Below are positions 28,643 through 37,129 of a stretch of DNA of 64,000 bases, piece by piece. A model generated the notes under the pieces. It did no database searches and was not told the origin of the DNA. It was given only the letters and a program-made list of their open reading frames with translations. The translations under genes were made by a program, and so were the position numbers. The stretch comes from Vibrio penaeicida (GTDB lineage: Bacteria; Pseudomonadota; Gammaproteobacteria; Enterobacterales; Vibrionaceae): positions 3,596,001 through 3,660,000 of the forward strand of contig NZ_AP025144.1 of the NCBI RefSeq assembly GCF_019977755.1, in the 5' to 3' direction. Numbering within the stretch: position 1 is the first letter of the stretch; the number at the start of each line of letters is the position of its first letter.

Positions 28643-29212
28643 TTAATGAATAGTCGGCTTTTTGTCTTCACTCGGTCTCACGCCATACTCTGCATGCACC
28701 GTAAATACGCACGCTTTAACGTGCTCGATCACCTGCTCCAGTAAATCGGCTTGCTCTTCTAGATCATCCTCTTCATCAATGCCCAACTTAGAAATTTCTT
28801 CCAAATCACCCAGCGCTTCTTTTACATCGACTGGTGCTTTGTTTATCGATTGATTGGCCAACCCTAAACCAGAAATAAAGTGGTTCACCCATTCAGATAA
28901 CCCATCAGCGGTAGCAAACAAATCAGAATCCGACTCCGATAACATCAACGTCAATTCAAATTGATCATTTGCCAACTCACTTAATGTTGCTTTTAGCAAG
29001 CTTTCAGCAACACCAACAGTGCTTATTGGCCAACCTAACCCATCATTTGTGTAATCAAACAATAGAGGCTGCCAGCTGTTGTCGTTAATCGCTAATCCGC
29101 CGCTTATCATTCCAGTCAATAAGCCATGTAACTCAGCGGGTGATACCGCAAGTTGTGCTGTCTTAAGTTCATTAACGAGTTGCGGAAAAGCAGGATAATT
29201 CACTTCACTCAT
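28643..29212 (-). CDS. ygfB: UPF0149 family protein YgfB
   Basis: 189 residues. The UPF0149 fold is recognised from [26 protein letters not shown] and the acidic [18 protein letters not shown] stretch. Its role is not well established; in Pseudomonas a homologue represses an ampDh3-linked promoter. The start [12 protein letters not shown] at 29212 is chosen by family fit and a preceding AAGGGA-like site. In E. coli pepP lies between ygfB and ubiH; here the two are 13 bases apart, so pepP is not in this operon. Confidence 0.9.
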   Translation of the reverse strand: MSEVNYPAFPQLVNELKTAQLAVSPAELHGLLTGMISGGLAINDNSWQPLLFDYTNDGLGWPISTVGVAESLLKATLSELANDQFELTLMLSESDSDLFATADGLSEWVNHFISGLGLANQSINKAPVDVKEALGDLEEISKLGIDEEDDLEEQADLLEQVIEHVKACVFTVHAEYGVRPSEDKKPTIH

Positions 29213-29449
29213 AAGGGATTCGCTATAATGTAAGTTAGTTGGGCTAATCCTATCACTTAAGGCGCTTAGCGAAAATGTATAGCTGAACATAGCGTGTTCA
29301 ATTTGTTGATTTCGTGTGTAGTTAGTCCCGCAATATCAGGAAACAAAGATGGAAGGGCTTGAATCTTAAGGTCGGTTTACCTATAGTTTCCTCCCTGACA
29401 GAAGTGAGCTTGTACTCCCTGTCTTTGGTTTGGTCGAGAGTGTACCGTA

Positions 29450-29752
29450 ATGAGTAGTCAAGCAGTTGAAGTTGAAATATTGGGGAAGCTTACGCGAGTG
29501 AATTGTCCACCTGGGCAAGAAGAGTCACTGCTAAAAGCCGCCGAAGATTTGAATACGCGATTGAATGAAATGGCGGAAAGAACTAAGGTAACCAATACAG
29601 AAAAGCTATTAACGATTGCTGCTTTGAACATCTGTTACGAATTGCAAATATCTAAGCAAGAAGTACATGGTCAAACCACAGAAATAACAGAGCGAATGGA
29701 ATTGCTCTCGGCGTCACTAGATGGTGCGCTCAAACAGCTAGGACGCGAATAA
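29450..29752 (+). CDS. zapA: Cell division protein ZapA
   Basis: 100 residues. ZapA binds and bundles FtsZ at the division ring. The N-terminal strand region (VEVEILGKLTRVNCPPGQEESLLKAAEDLN) and the C-terminal coiled coil (about 60-100) are as in the family. It is divergent from ygfB and directly followed by the 6S RNA gene, the conserved gammaproteobacterial order. Confidence 0.95.
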   Translation: MSSQAVEVEILGKLTRVNCPPGQEESLLKAAEDLNTRLNEMAERTKVTNTEKLLTIAALNICYELQISKQEVHGQTTEITERMELLSASLDGALKQLGRE

Positions 29753-29756
29753 AAGT

Positions 29757-29941
29757 TTTACCCTGGAGTGTGCGTCAGCGGATTTAAGTCCCTGAGCCGA
29801 TAAGCAATAATTAAGGGTTAGTACTTGAAAACTATTGAGCAAGCTCGGCTCGTACCGAGAAGCCTACGGTTATCATTGCTGATCCGCCTTGAACCAGCTG
29901 GTTCAAGGGCCACAATCCTCAACGGCACTCTGGGGTTCCTC
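29757..29941 (+). ncRNA. ssrS: 6S RNA
   Basis: The interval between zapA and ygfA holds a 6S RNA. The closing stem (ACCC..GAGTG at about 29760-29770 with CACTC..GGGT at about 29926-29936), the CCCTGAGCCGATA block, GAGCAAGCTCGG followed by CCGAGAAGCC, and a CCTTGAACCA...TTCAAGGG hairpin all match E. coli ssrS in order. 6S RNA binds sigma-70 RNA polymerase in stationary phase. Ends are approximate, since mature ends are made by processing. Confidence 0.95.
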
Positions 29942-29943
29942 AT

Positions 29944-30567
29944 ATGAAATCTTTCACACCTTCAATAGCATCAGCTGAACAGCGACAATGCATCCGAAAG
30001 AACATACGCTGCAAAAGGCGTGACCTTTCCAATGCAAAACAAATCGAAGCCTCTCATTGTTTGCTGACACAACTAAAAAAGCACTCTGCCGCGACCGATG
30101 CCAACACCGTTGCATTATATCTTGCCGTTGATGGTGAGCTCGACCTGACACCAGTTATCGAATGGTACTGGAACATGGGGAAAAAGGTCTGCTTACCCGT
30201 GCTTCACCCCTTCTCCAACGGGCACTTACTTTTCTTAGAATACACACCAAAGACAGATATGATTGCCAATCAATACAAGATTGCAGAGCCCAAGCTGAAA
30301 ATGTCTCAAATTGTCCCTGTTAACGAAATTGATATTATCTATACCCCACTAGTTGCGTTTGACGATCAAGGACAAAGGCTTGGTATGGGAGGGGGTTACT
30401 ACGATCGAACCCTAGCGTCTTGGGAAGCGACATCAGGGAATCAGGCAATTGGCTTGGCTCATGATTGCCAGCAAGTCCCTCTTCTTCCAGTGGAAGCTTG
30501 GGACATTCCTCTACAAACTATCGTGACCCCTTCAAAAACATGGCAATGGGATACAAAGCCTCGTTAA
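29944..30567 (+). CDS. ygfA: 5-formyltetrahydrofolate cyclo-ligase
   Basis: 207 residues. It converts 5-formyl-THF to 5,10-methenyl-THF with ATP. The N-terminal RKNIRCKRRDLS helix, the ALYLAVDGELDL segment, YTPLVAFDDQGQRLGMGGGYYDRTL with the ATP/Mg loop, and the C-terminal GLAHDCQQV are intact. It starts within a few bases of the 3' end of 6S RNA, as in E. coli, where both come from one transcript. Confidence 0.95.
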   Translation: MKSFTPSIASAEQRQCIRKNIRCKRRDLSNAKQIEASHCLLTQLKKHSAATDANTVALYLAVDGELDLTPVIEWYWNMGKKVCLPVLHPFSNGHLLFLEYTPKTDMIANQYKIAEPKLKMSQIVPVNEIDIIYTPLVAFDDQGQRLGMGGGYYDRTLASWEATSGNQAIGLAHDCQQVPLLPVEAWDIPLQTIVTPSKTWQWDTKPR

Positions 30568-30689
30568 GTCACAAATGAATGCGTTAGCTAACCGACATCA
30601 ATATATTCACGCAGATCACTGCACCTTTACATAAGTTGCAGGTATAATCGCGCGACTTTAATTTGTTCACCTAAATTCTGGAGAAAGGC

Positions 30690-31346
30690 ATGACTCAAGA
30701 TGAAATGAAAAAAGCCGCTGGCTGGGCCGCACTGAAGTATGTTGAAAAGGGCAGCATTGTTGGCGTTGGTACGGGTTCGACCGTCAATCACTTCATCGAT
30801 GCACTTGGATCAATAAGAGAAGAGATTAAAGGTGCTGTTTCTTCTTCAGAAGCGTCAACTAAAAGGCTGCAAGAGCTTGAGATTGAAATCTTTGAATGCA
30901 ACGACGTATTCGAGCTAGACGTATACGTTGATGGCGCTGATGAAGTTAACCCAGGTCGCGAAATGATCAAAGGCGGCGGTGCAGCCCTGACGCGTGAAAA
31001 GATTGTTGCCGCTATCTCAAAGAAATTTGTGTGTATTGTTGACGGAACAAAAGCCGTAGACGTATTAGGCGAATTCCCACTTCCAGTGGAAGTGATTCCT
31101 ATGGCTCGCTCCTACGTTGCAAGAGAGTTGCTCAAGTTGGGCGGCGATCCGGTTTATCGAGAAGGTGTGGTAACAGACAATGGCAACATGATTTTGGATG
31201 TGTACGGATTAAAAATAACAAATCCAAAAGATCTAGAAGACAAAATCAATGCGATCGCGGGTGTCGTGACAGTCGGTCTGTTCGCACACCGAGGTGCAGA
31301 TGTCGTGATTACAGGCACGCCTGATGGTGCAAAAATCGAAGAGTAA
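30690..31346 (+). CDS. rpiA: Ribose-5-phosphate isomerase A
   Basis: 218 residues. It interconverts ribose 5-phosphate and ribulose 5-phosphate. [42 protein letters not shown] and the C-terminal [14 protein letters not shown] are all present, including the catalytic glutamate in the TREK loop. It has a good GGAGAAAGG ribosome binding site. A terminator follows at about 31422. Confidence 0.98.
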   Translation: MTQDEMKKAAGWAALKYVEKGSIVGVGTGSTVNHFIDALGSIREEIKGAVSSSEASTKRLQELEIEIFECNDVFELDVYVDGADEVNPGREMIKGGGAALTREKIVAAISKKFVCIVDGTKAVDVLGEFPLPVEVIPMARSYVARELLKLGGDPVYREGVVTDNGNMILDVYGLKITNPKDLEDKINAIAGVVTVGLFAHRGADVVITGTPDGAKIEE

Positions 31347-31421
31347 AACCATACATTTTAGTATTCGATAATTGCATTTTTATGCGATGGTTAGCACTAA
31401 TTTCCGTCATTTGATTACAAA

Positions 31422-31446
31422 CGGTACCTATAGGTGCCGTTTTCTC
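31422..31446 (+). terminator. Terminator after rpiA
   Basis: AACGGTACC / GGTGCCGTT stem (one G-T pair) with a 4-base loop and a TTTCTCTT tail. Confidence 0.7.
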
Positions 31447-31600
31447 TTATTTTTCTTTAAGAAATTATGCCTTATTCCGTAATTTTCTTACCCAAAGCGA
31501 ATATTTTTTGTTACTTTATTGTTCAATATATACAGAAGGTAAACGTTTGCGTACCTCTTCTGTACTCAGCTTATAGCCCGAAGTTTAAGGACGATAATCA

Positions 31601-32830
31601 ATGGCCAAAGTATCACTGGATAAAGATAAGATAAAAATTCTCCTTCTTGAGGGGCTTCACCCTTCTTCAGTTGAAGTTTTTCAAGCGGCTGGTTACAGCA
31701 ACATCGAGTATGTAAAAGGCTCAATGGCGGAAGAAGATCTGTTAGAAGCCGTTAAAGACGTGCACTTCATTGGTATTCGTTCCCGTACTAACCTTTCTGA
31801 AAAAGTATTCCAAGCGGCAGAAAAATTGGTCGCTATCGGTTGTTTCTGTATCGGAACCAACCAAGTTGATCTTGGCGCTGCGGCAAAACGCGGTATTCCT
31901 GTGTTCAACGCACCTTTCTCCAACACTCGAAGTGTGGCTGAGTTGGTATTGGGTCAAATCCTTCTGTTACTTCGTGGTATCCCTGAAAAGAACGCATTGG
32001 CACACCGTGGTATTTGGAAGAAAAGTGCGGACAGTTCTTACGAAGCACGTGGTAAGCGTTTAGGTATCATTGGTTACGGTCACATCGGTACTCAACTGGG
32101 TATTATTGCTGAAAACTTAGGCATGCGTGTCTACTTCTACGATATTGAGAACAAGCTTTCATTGGGTAACGCAACCCAAGTTCACACCATGAGTGAACTG
32201 CTAAACAAATGTGATGTGATAACGCTGCACGTTCCTGAAACGGACGGCACTAAGAATATGATGGGCGAAGCTGAATTCGCTCGCATGAAGCCTGGCTCTA
32301 TCTTCATCAACGCAGCTCGCGGTACTGTCGTGGATATACCAGCTCTCGCTTCAGCATTAGAAACCAAACATCTTTCTGGTGCAGCAATTGACGTATTCCC
32401 TGTTGAACCAAAAACCAATGCTGACCCATTTGAGTCTCCATTGCTTAAATACGATAACTGTATCCTGACTCCTCACGTTGGTGGTTCTACCCAAGAAGCA
32501 CAAGAAAACATTGGTGTTGAAGTTGCTGGGAAACTAGCAAAATACTCAGATAACGGCTCAACACTATCCAGTGTCAATTTCCCAGAAGTGTCGCTGCCAG
32601 AGCACAGAGGAACATCTCGTCTACTGCACATTCATGAAAACCGCCCAGGTATTCTGACGCAAATTAACACCATCTTCGCTGAAGAGGGAATTAACATCGC
32701 GGGTCAGTACTTACAAACCAGCTCAGAAATGGGTTATGTGGTTATTGATGTTGAAGCAGATCGCTCTGAAGAAGCTTTACTGAAGCTGAAAGAAATCGCG
32801 GGAACTATTCGAGCTCGTATTCTTCACTAA
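31601..32830 (+). CDS. serA: D-3-phosphoglycerate dehydrogenase
   Basis: 409 residues, the E. coli-type enzyme. SerA begins serine synthesis from 3-phosphoglycerate using NAD. It shows the Rossmann motif LGIIGYGHIGTQLG (about residue 150), the catalytic region FINAARGTVVD and the histidine in LTPHVGGST. The C-terminal ACT domain (about 335-409, HENRPGILTQINTIFAEEGINI) is the serine feedback site. It lies downstream of rpiA, as in E. coli. Confidence 0.98.
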   Translation: MAKVSLDKDKIKILLLEGLHPSSVEVFQAAGYSNIEYVKGSMAEEDLLEAVKDVHFIGIRSRTNLSEKVFQAAEKLVAIGCFCIGTNQVDLGAAAKRGIPVFNAPFSNTRSVAELVLGQILLLLRGIPEKNALAHRGIWKKSADSSYEARGKRLGIIGYGHIGTQLGIIAENLGMRVYFYDIENKLSLGNATQVHTMSELLNKCDVITLHVPETDGTKNMMGEAEFARMKPGSIFINAARGTVVDIPALASALETKHLSGAAIDVFPVEPKTNADPFESPLLKYDNCILTPHVGGSTQEAQENIGVEVAGKLAKYSDNGSTLSSVNFPEVSLPEHRGTSRLLHIHENRPGILTQINTIFAEEGINIAGQYLQTSSEMGYVVIDVEADRSEEALLKLKEIAGTIRARILH

Positions 32831-32851
32831 TTTCACATTCTTAGCTACATT

Positions 32852-32888
32852 GGTAAAAAGGGGGACGCCAGTTGGCGTCCCCCTTTTT
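32852..32888. terminator. Terminator between serA and the yggE-like gene
   Basis: AAAAAGGGGGACGCC / GGCGTCCCCCTTTTT: a 15-bp stem with a very short loop, A- and T-flanked, so bidirectional for two convergent genes. Confidence 0.92.
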
Positions 32889-32907
32889 AGTTTAAAACTT
32901 GCGTCGC

Positions 32908-33603
32908 TTAATCTTTCAGCTTGTAAATCACATCCACCCTATCACGGATAACAATGCTGGAATCTTGATAAGTATTGGATGCCTTTTCTGCCCCAAGAGC
33001 CATGCTTCGCATTAGCATCGGACGGTTTGAATTATTGTTGTAACTGATTCTCCAAACGCCATCCACTTCACGCTCAAAACCTTCTGCGAGAAATTTTGCT
33101 TTCTGTGTCGCGTCTTTGATTGCCGCCAAACGCGCTTGCTCTTGATACTTGGATTCGTCTTTTACTTTCAATTGAATATCGTCGATGCGATTAATCCCAT
33201 CGCCTAAGGCACCATCAAGATAACTGTTTAAGTTACCTAAGACTTCAACGGTCACCGTGACACTGCGGGAAGCTTGATACCCAACCAGTTCGACTTTGCC
33301 ACTTTTAGGGTAGTGATACTGCGGCGCTAAATACAAATTAGTGCTGGCGATGTTGTCTCTTTTCACTCCAGCAGCGGTTAAGCGCTCAACAAAAGAGCTC
33401 ACAGCTTTATCTACCGCTTGCTTCGCTTGCTCTGCTGTCAACATGGTTTCTACCACTTGAACAGTAAACTCAGCCATATCTGGCACAGCGGTCACTTCGC
33501 CGTGCCCCGACGTAGAAATATGCGGAAATGAAAGCTCTTCTGCTTTAACAGGAGCCATCATTACTCCCATGAGCAACACACCGATCATCGATAATTTTTT
33601 CAT
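32908..33603 (-). CDS. SIMPL-domain periplasmic protein (YggE-like)
   Basis: 231 residues. A signal peptide (MKKLSMIGVLLMGVMMAPVKA) leads into the SIMPL domain: ISTSGHGEVTAVPDMAEFTVQV at its start and YQEQARLAAIKDATQKA in the middle. E. coli YggE lowers oxidative stress by an unknown mechanism, and SIMPL proteins form ring-like oligomers. It is downstream of argP on the same strand, the same neighbourhood as E. coli yggE. Confidence 0.88.
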   Translation of the reverse strand: MKKLSMIGVLLMGVMMAPVKAEELSFPHISTSGHGEVTAVPDMAEFTVQVVETMLTAEQAKQAVDKAVSSFVERLTAAGVKRDNIASTNLYLAPQYHYPKSGKVELVGYQASRSVTVTVEVLGNLNSYLDGALGDGINRIDDIQLKVKDESKYQEQARLAAIKDATQKAKFLAEGFEREVDGVWRISYNNNSNRPMLMRSMALGAEKASNTYQDSSIVIRDRVDVIYKLKD

Positions 33604-33685
33604 GCCGTTCTCCTAAGGGTTCGTCGCTATAATAGACGCTAACATCAGAGATTGATTCCATTCATATTCATATTTGACACAAAGT

Positions 33686-34582
33686 TTACTGAGGGAGATG
33701 TTGTCTCGCGTATTGAATAATTGACTGGGAAACTTCTTTTAGTACTCCACTCTCTAACTGCCAATGATGCCAATACATGCGGTGAGAGAGAAAAAAACTC
33801 GGTGTAATGTCTATCAACACTCCTTGCTTGAGTTCAGATTCAATTTGCTGCCTTGGGATCAAACAATAAGCCACACCACTGATCGCCAATTTAACAAAAG
33901 CTTCTGAGCTGCGAACTGTATGCTTCAATACACTTCCAATGGGTAAATTGAAGTGCTGGTGAACAAATCTTTCATGCATATCATCATGCTGATCAAAAGC
34001 CACTGCTGGCGCTCGTTTTAGCGCTTCTCTATTTACACCTTCAGGAAAGTACATCTGACAAAAATCTGGACTCGCGACACACAAATAATCCACTCTTCCT
34101 AGGTAGTCGGCATCACATCCAGACATCGGTTGAGAATCAAGGCTTATTGCCCCAACGACTTCACCACTTCGAAGCTTATCAATGGTTCTTCCTTCATCAT
34201 CTACCACCAAATTCAGCTCAATTCGCTTTTGTTTCAGCAAAGGTGACAAGCTAGGTAAAAGCCAAGTGGCAAGGCTATCGGCATTCGTAGCCAATGCGAC
34301 AGACAATGGGCGCTCACTGTTTTCAGTGCTAAGCTCGGGCAAAAGCTCCTCTTCTAGCAAGCAAACTCGTCGGTACAGTCCAAGTAATTTCTTTCCAGCT
34401 TGAGTCGCTCTGGGAGGCTGTTCCCGAACTAATACAGGCTGTGCCAGCCATTTCTCTAACTGTTTAATCCTTTGAGATACAGCCGATTGGGAGATACATA
34501 ACTGCTCCGCGGCTCGTTCAAAACCTCTTTGATTAAGTACACTGTCTAGTGCTTCAATCCATCGATAATCTAACCCTCTCAT
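33686..34582 (-). CDS. argP: LysR-type regulator ArgP
   Basis: 298 residues. ArgP (IciA) activates argO and other genes in response to arginine and lysine. The N-terminal winged helix-turn-helix (about 5-60) reads [32 protein letters not shown]. The effector domain covers about 90-295. It is divergent from argO with a 136-base gap containing two LysR-type palindromes (34610-34624 and 34639-34653). Confidence 0.95.
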   Translation of the reverse strand: MRGLDYRWIEALDSVLNQRGFERAAEQLCISQSAVSQRIKQLEKWLAQPVLVREQPPRATQAGKKLLGLYRRVCLLEEELLPELSTENSERPLSVALATNADSLATWLLPSLSPLLKQKRIELNLVVDDEGRTIDKLRSGEVVGAISLDSQPMSGCDADYLGRVDYLCVASPDFCQMYFPEGVNREALKRAPAVAFDQHDDMHERFVHQHFNLPIGSVLKHTVRSSEAFVKLAISGVAYCLIPRQQIESELKQGVLIDITPSFFLSHRMYWHHWQLESGVLKEVSQSIIQYARQHLPQ

Positions 34583-34609
34583 ATTTCCCTCAACTCACGC
34601 ACCCAAGAT

Positions 34610-34653
34610 ATAAGTTTAACTTATCATTCATTAAAATTATTAGTTTAATTTAT
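34610..34653. promoter_or_regulatory. Paired LysR-type operators between argP and argO
   Basis: ATAAGTTTAACTTAT at 34610-34624 is a perfect dyad of the ATAA-N7-TTAT type. ATTAGTTTAATTTAT at 34639-34653 matches it at 12 of 15 positions, 29 bp away, close to three helical turns. The spacing suits a bound tetramer of ArgP, the adjacent LysR-type regulator. This is inferred from symmetry and position. Confidence 0.6.
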
Positions 34654-34718
34654 TTTCTTATTCCCCTTATCCTTGCGGCTCATTTTTGATATTTCTATTT
34701 TTAAGTAAGGGTAACGTT

Positions 34719-35348
34719 GTGAACTTCTGGGTGTTATTGCAAGGTTTTGGGTTAGGCGCAACGATGATCATTCCAATTGGAGCGCAGAATGCGTATGTGC
34801 TGAACCAGGGCATTAAGCGCAATCACCATCTTACAACCGCGACGATCTGTAGTTTATTGGACGTTTTTTTCATCTCTCTAGGCATTTTTGGTGGTGGTGC
34901 AATCCTTTCTCAAAACGAATTGCTACTCACCTCTGTCACTCTGGGGGGAATCGCGTTTTTAAGCATCTATGGTCTTATGTCTCTAAGAAGTGCTTTTGCT
35001 CCAGCAGAGCAACGAGAATCTAATGCCCAAATCACTGCAAGAGGAAAGCGTGCAGTCGTTTTAGGGGCGCTCGCAGTTACCGTTCTTAACCCTCACCTGT
35101 ATTTAGATACGGTCGTCATTTTGGGTTCTATCGGAGGACAATACGAAGGACAAGATCGTATTGCTTTCGCTATAGGTACAGTACTGGCGTCGTTTGCTTG
35201 GTTTTACAGCTTATCCCTTGGCGCAGCAAAGTTGGGACCTACGCTCTCTAAACCTAAAGTAAAGAAAGGGATTGATATTGGTGTGGCCGCAATGATGTTC
35301 ACTATCGCAATAATTCTCGCGAATGGGTTATGGCAGCAATACATGTAG
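34719..35348 (+). CDS. argO: L-arginine exporter ArgO (LysE family)
   Basis: 209 residues. ArgO exports arginine (and canavanine) across the inner membrane. About six membrane segments are evident. The N-terminal LLQGFGLGATMIIPIGAQNAYVLNQGIKR is diagnostic of LysE/ArgO, and VLNPHLYLDTVVILGS contains the conserved NPH. The start is set at the GTG at 34719, with AAGG 8 bases before; an ATG 11 codons upstream lacks a ribosome site. It is divergent from its regulator argP. Confidence 0.94.
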   Translation: MNFWVLLQGFGLGATMIIPIGAQNAYVLNQGIKRNHHLTTATICSLLDVFFISLGIFGGGAILSQNELLLTSVTLGGIAFLSIYGLMSLRSAFAPAEQRESNAQITARGKRAVVLGALAVTVLNPHLYLDTVVILGSIGGQYEGQDRIAFAIGTVLASFAWFYSLSLGAAKLGPTLSKPKVKKGIDIGVAAMMFTIAIILANGLWQQYM

Positions 35349-35375
35349 ATTCTTGTTCAAACTTAAGGATATGAC

Positions 35376-35864
35376 ATGGATGTAATTCAACAGATTTACC
35401 AAAGGAACATCGATCTTTTAAACGAACTCAACATCCCATTCAATGAATGGCAACATCGTCCAATTTTGGATTTTGCGACAGATGAAGCGATTGCCAAGGA
35501 GTTGGGCTGGACAGGTACGTTGTCTAAAAGCTTATTTCTGAAAGTTAAAGGTGGTGGTTACGCACTTTACTTAACCGATAAAGACAGCCGCCTCAATGCT
35601 AAAGGAATTAAAGGGCTTTTAGGCAAACGTGTATCTATCTGTGATAATGAAGAAATGACAGCAAAAACAGGCTATTTAGTTGGGGCTGTTTGCCCATTCA
35701 CATTACCCACCTCAGTCCCCATTATTTTGGATACTGCACTTCTGACACATGACGAGCTGCTTTATACATCTGGGGATCCTGCTGTAACGATTGGAATTAA
35801 TATTGTCTATTTAGAAATACTGCTGGAGTCTCTAGAGAATCCGATTTATAAGCTATCTGAATAG
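35376..35864 (+). CDS. YbaK-family aminoacyl-tRNA deacylase-like protein (second copy)
   Basis: 162 residues. It is a distant paralogue of the protein at 24893-25390, with the same fold markers: the lysine in LSKSLFLK, then GGGYALYLTD, KTGYLVGAVCPFTL and PAVTIGINIVYLEILLESL. Its N-terminus is more like PrdX/ProXp editing proteins, which deacylate Ala-tRNA-Pro. It lies 27 bases after argO, so it may share that transcript, but a link between arginine export and tRNA editing is not known. Confidence 0.82.
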   Translation: MDVIQQIYQRNIDLLNELNIPFNEWQHRPILDFATDEAIAKELGWTGTLSKSLFLKVKGGGYALYLTDKDSRLNAKGIKGLLGKRVSICDNEEMTAKTGYLVGAVCPFTLPTSVPIILDTALLTHDELLYTSGDPAVTIGINIVYLEILLESLENPIYKLSE

Positions 35865-35902
35865 CTGACACTGAACATAAATCACAAAAAAAGATTCAAA
35901 AA

Positions 35903-35936
35903 TAAAGGCGCTTAACTGAGTAAGCGCCTTATTTCA
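35903..35936. terminator. Terminator between the YbaK-like gene and mscS
   Basis: AATAAAGGCGCTTA / TAAGCGCCTTATT stem of at least 10 bp, lying between two convergent genes. Confidence 0.85.
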
Positions 35937-35964
35937 ATGGAAGTGTTTTGATCTACAAAGAAAA

Positions 35965-36831
35965 TTAATCAACTTTGTTCAAGTGCACATCCATTTGAGG
36001 GAATGGAATTTCGATACCTGCTTCATCAAGTGCTTCTTTAATTGCCTGAAGAGAGTCGAAATAAACATTCCAGTAGTCCGCGGTTTTCACCCAAGGACGA
36101 ACAACAAAGTTAACAGAAGAATCTGCAAGTGCAACCACACCAATGGTCACACCTGGATCTTTCAGAATACGCTCATCTTTTGCCAATGTTTCGGCAATGA
36201 TCTCTTGAGTTTTCTTAAGATCAGCGTTGTAAGAAACACCAATAACATGATCAATACGTCGTGTTTGGTGACGAGAGTAGTTTGTTATTGGACCACCAAT
36301 AACACCGCCATTAGGCACTACAACCATCTTGTTGTCTGGTGTAGTAAGAACGGTTTGGAAGATCTGGATAGACTCAACAGAACCAGATACGCCACCTATT
36401 TCAACGTAATCGCCCGATTTGAATGGACGGAACGCAACGATAAGTACACCTGCCGCGAAGTTAGACAGAGAGCCTTGCAGTGCCAAACCAACTGCTAAGC
36501 CAGCCGCACCAATAACCGCAACTACTGAAGCAGTTTGAACACCCAAACGACCTAATGCTGCAATAAGAACAATAACAAACAACAAGTAACGAACCAGCGC
36601 GTGGATAAACTCCACCACCGCTTTATCCATGTTCTTCTTCTTCATCACCTTCGCTACGCTGTTTGCGATAGCTTTAACGATAATGTTACCGATAAACAGT
36701 ATCAGTACTGCTGAAATGATGTTTACACCATATTGAATGATCAGATCTGAGTTGTTTGTCAGCCAAGATTCCATTTTACTGACTCCTCCTGCTAAGTTTA
36801 GGTTATCAACCACTGATGGTTCGCTTGCCAT
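35965..36831 (-). CDS. mscS: Small-conductance mechanosensitive channel MscS
   Basis: 288 residues. MscS releases solutes on hypo-osmotic shock. Three membrane segments occur (about 30-57, 70-91, 96-127); the pore helix AAGLAVGLALQGSLSNFAAGVLI has the Gly/Ala packing pattern of the family, followed by the beta domain (FKSGDYVEIGGVSGSVE) and a cytoplasmic cage. The long start at 36831 has AGAGG nine bases before and keeps the VVDNLN-AG segment shared with E. coli. An internal ATG at 36774 also follows a strong AGGAGG and could be used. It is downstream of fbaA. Confidence 0.95.
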   Translation of the reverse strand: MASEPSVVDNLNLAGGVSKMESWLTNNSDLIIQYGVNIISAVLILFIGNIIVKAIANSVAKVMKKKNMDKAVVEFIHALVRYLLFVIVLIAALGRLGVQTASVVAVIGAAGLAVGLALQGSLSNFAAGVLIVAFRPFKSGDYVEIGGVSGSVESIQIFQTVLTTPDNKMVVVPNGGVIGGPITNYSRHQTRRIDHVIGVSYNADLKKTQEIIAETLAKDERILKDPGVTIGVVALADSSVNFVVRPWVKTADYWNVYFDSLQAIKEALDEAGIEIPFPQMDVHLNKVD

Positions 36832-37084
36832 TCCTTTTTACCTCTAGGTTTCTTATTTTGAATATGTGTGCCTTGTCCAAATTAGTAACTTCACTAATTT
36901 AGGGCGGTGCATCTCTGCGACAGAATTTCGACAAAATATCTTACAATTGAACTCAATGAAAGTCATCGCCACATTAATATTGAGACTACGACTTAAAAAT
37001 TTGGGCTTTTAGCGAAAGGGTTATGTAATCAATAGAATAACCCTCAACCAACTTTAGCGGTGTTTGAAAAGATAGCAAGCATAA

Positions 37085-37112
37085 AAAAGCCCGCTCAATG
37101 AGCGGGCTTTTC
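37085..37112 (-). terminator. Terminator after fbaA
   Basis: AAAAGCCCGCTCA / TGAGCGGGCTTTT stem, strongly A/T flanked, 18 bases past the fbaA stop. The rest of the 36832-37129 gap (298 bp) should hold the mscS promoter, which was not pinned down. Confidence 0.92.
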
Positions 37113-37129
37113 AGTTCAATTCGAAAGAA

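Noticed and set aside
34686..34718. ATG start for argO 11 codons upstream of the GTG
   Set aside because: No ribosome binding site; the GTG at 34719 has AAGG at good spacing and gives family length.
36775..36831. Internal mscS start at 36774 as the only start
   Set aside because: It has a strong AGGAGG site, but the upstream segment is similar to the E. coli N-terminus and has its own AGAGG, so the longer form is kept.
37016..37043. GGGTTAT/ATAACCC stem in the mscS upstream gap
   Set aside because: Short, AT-rich and with a long loop; no T run; not distinguishable from chance.
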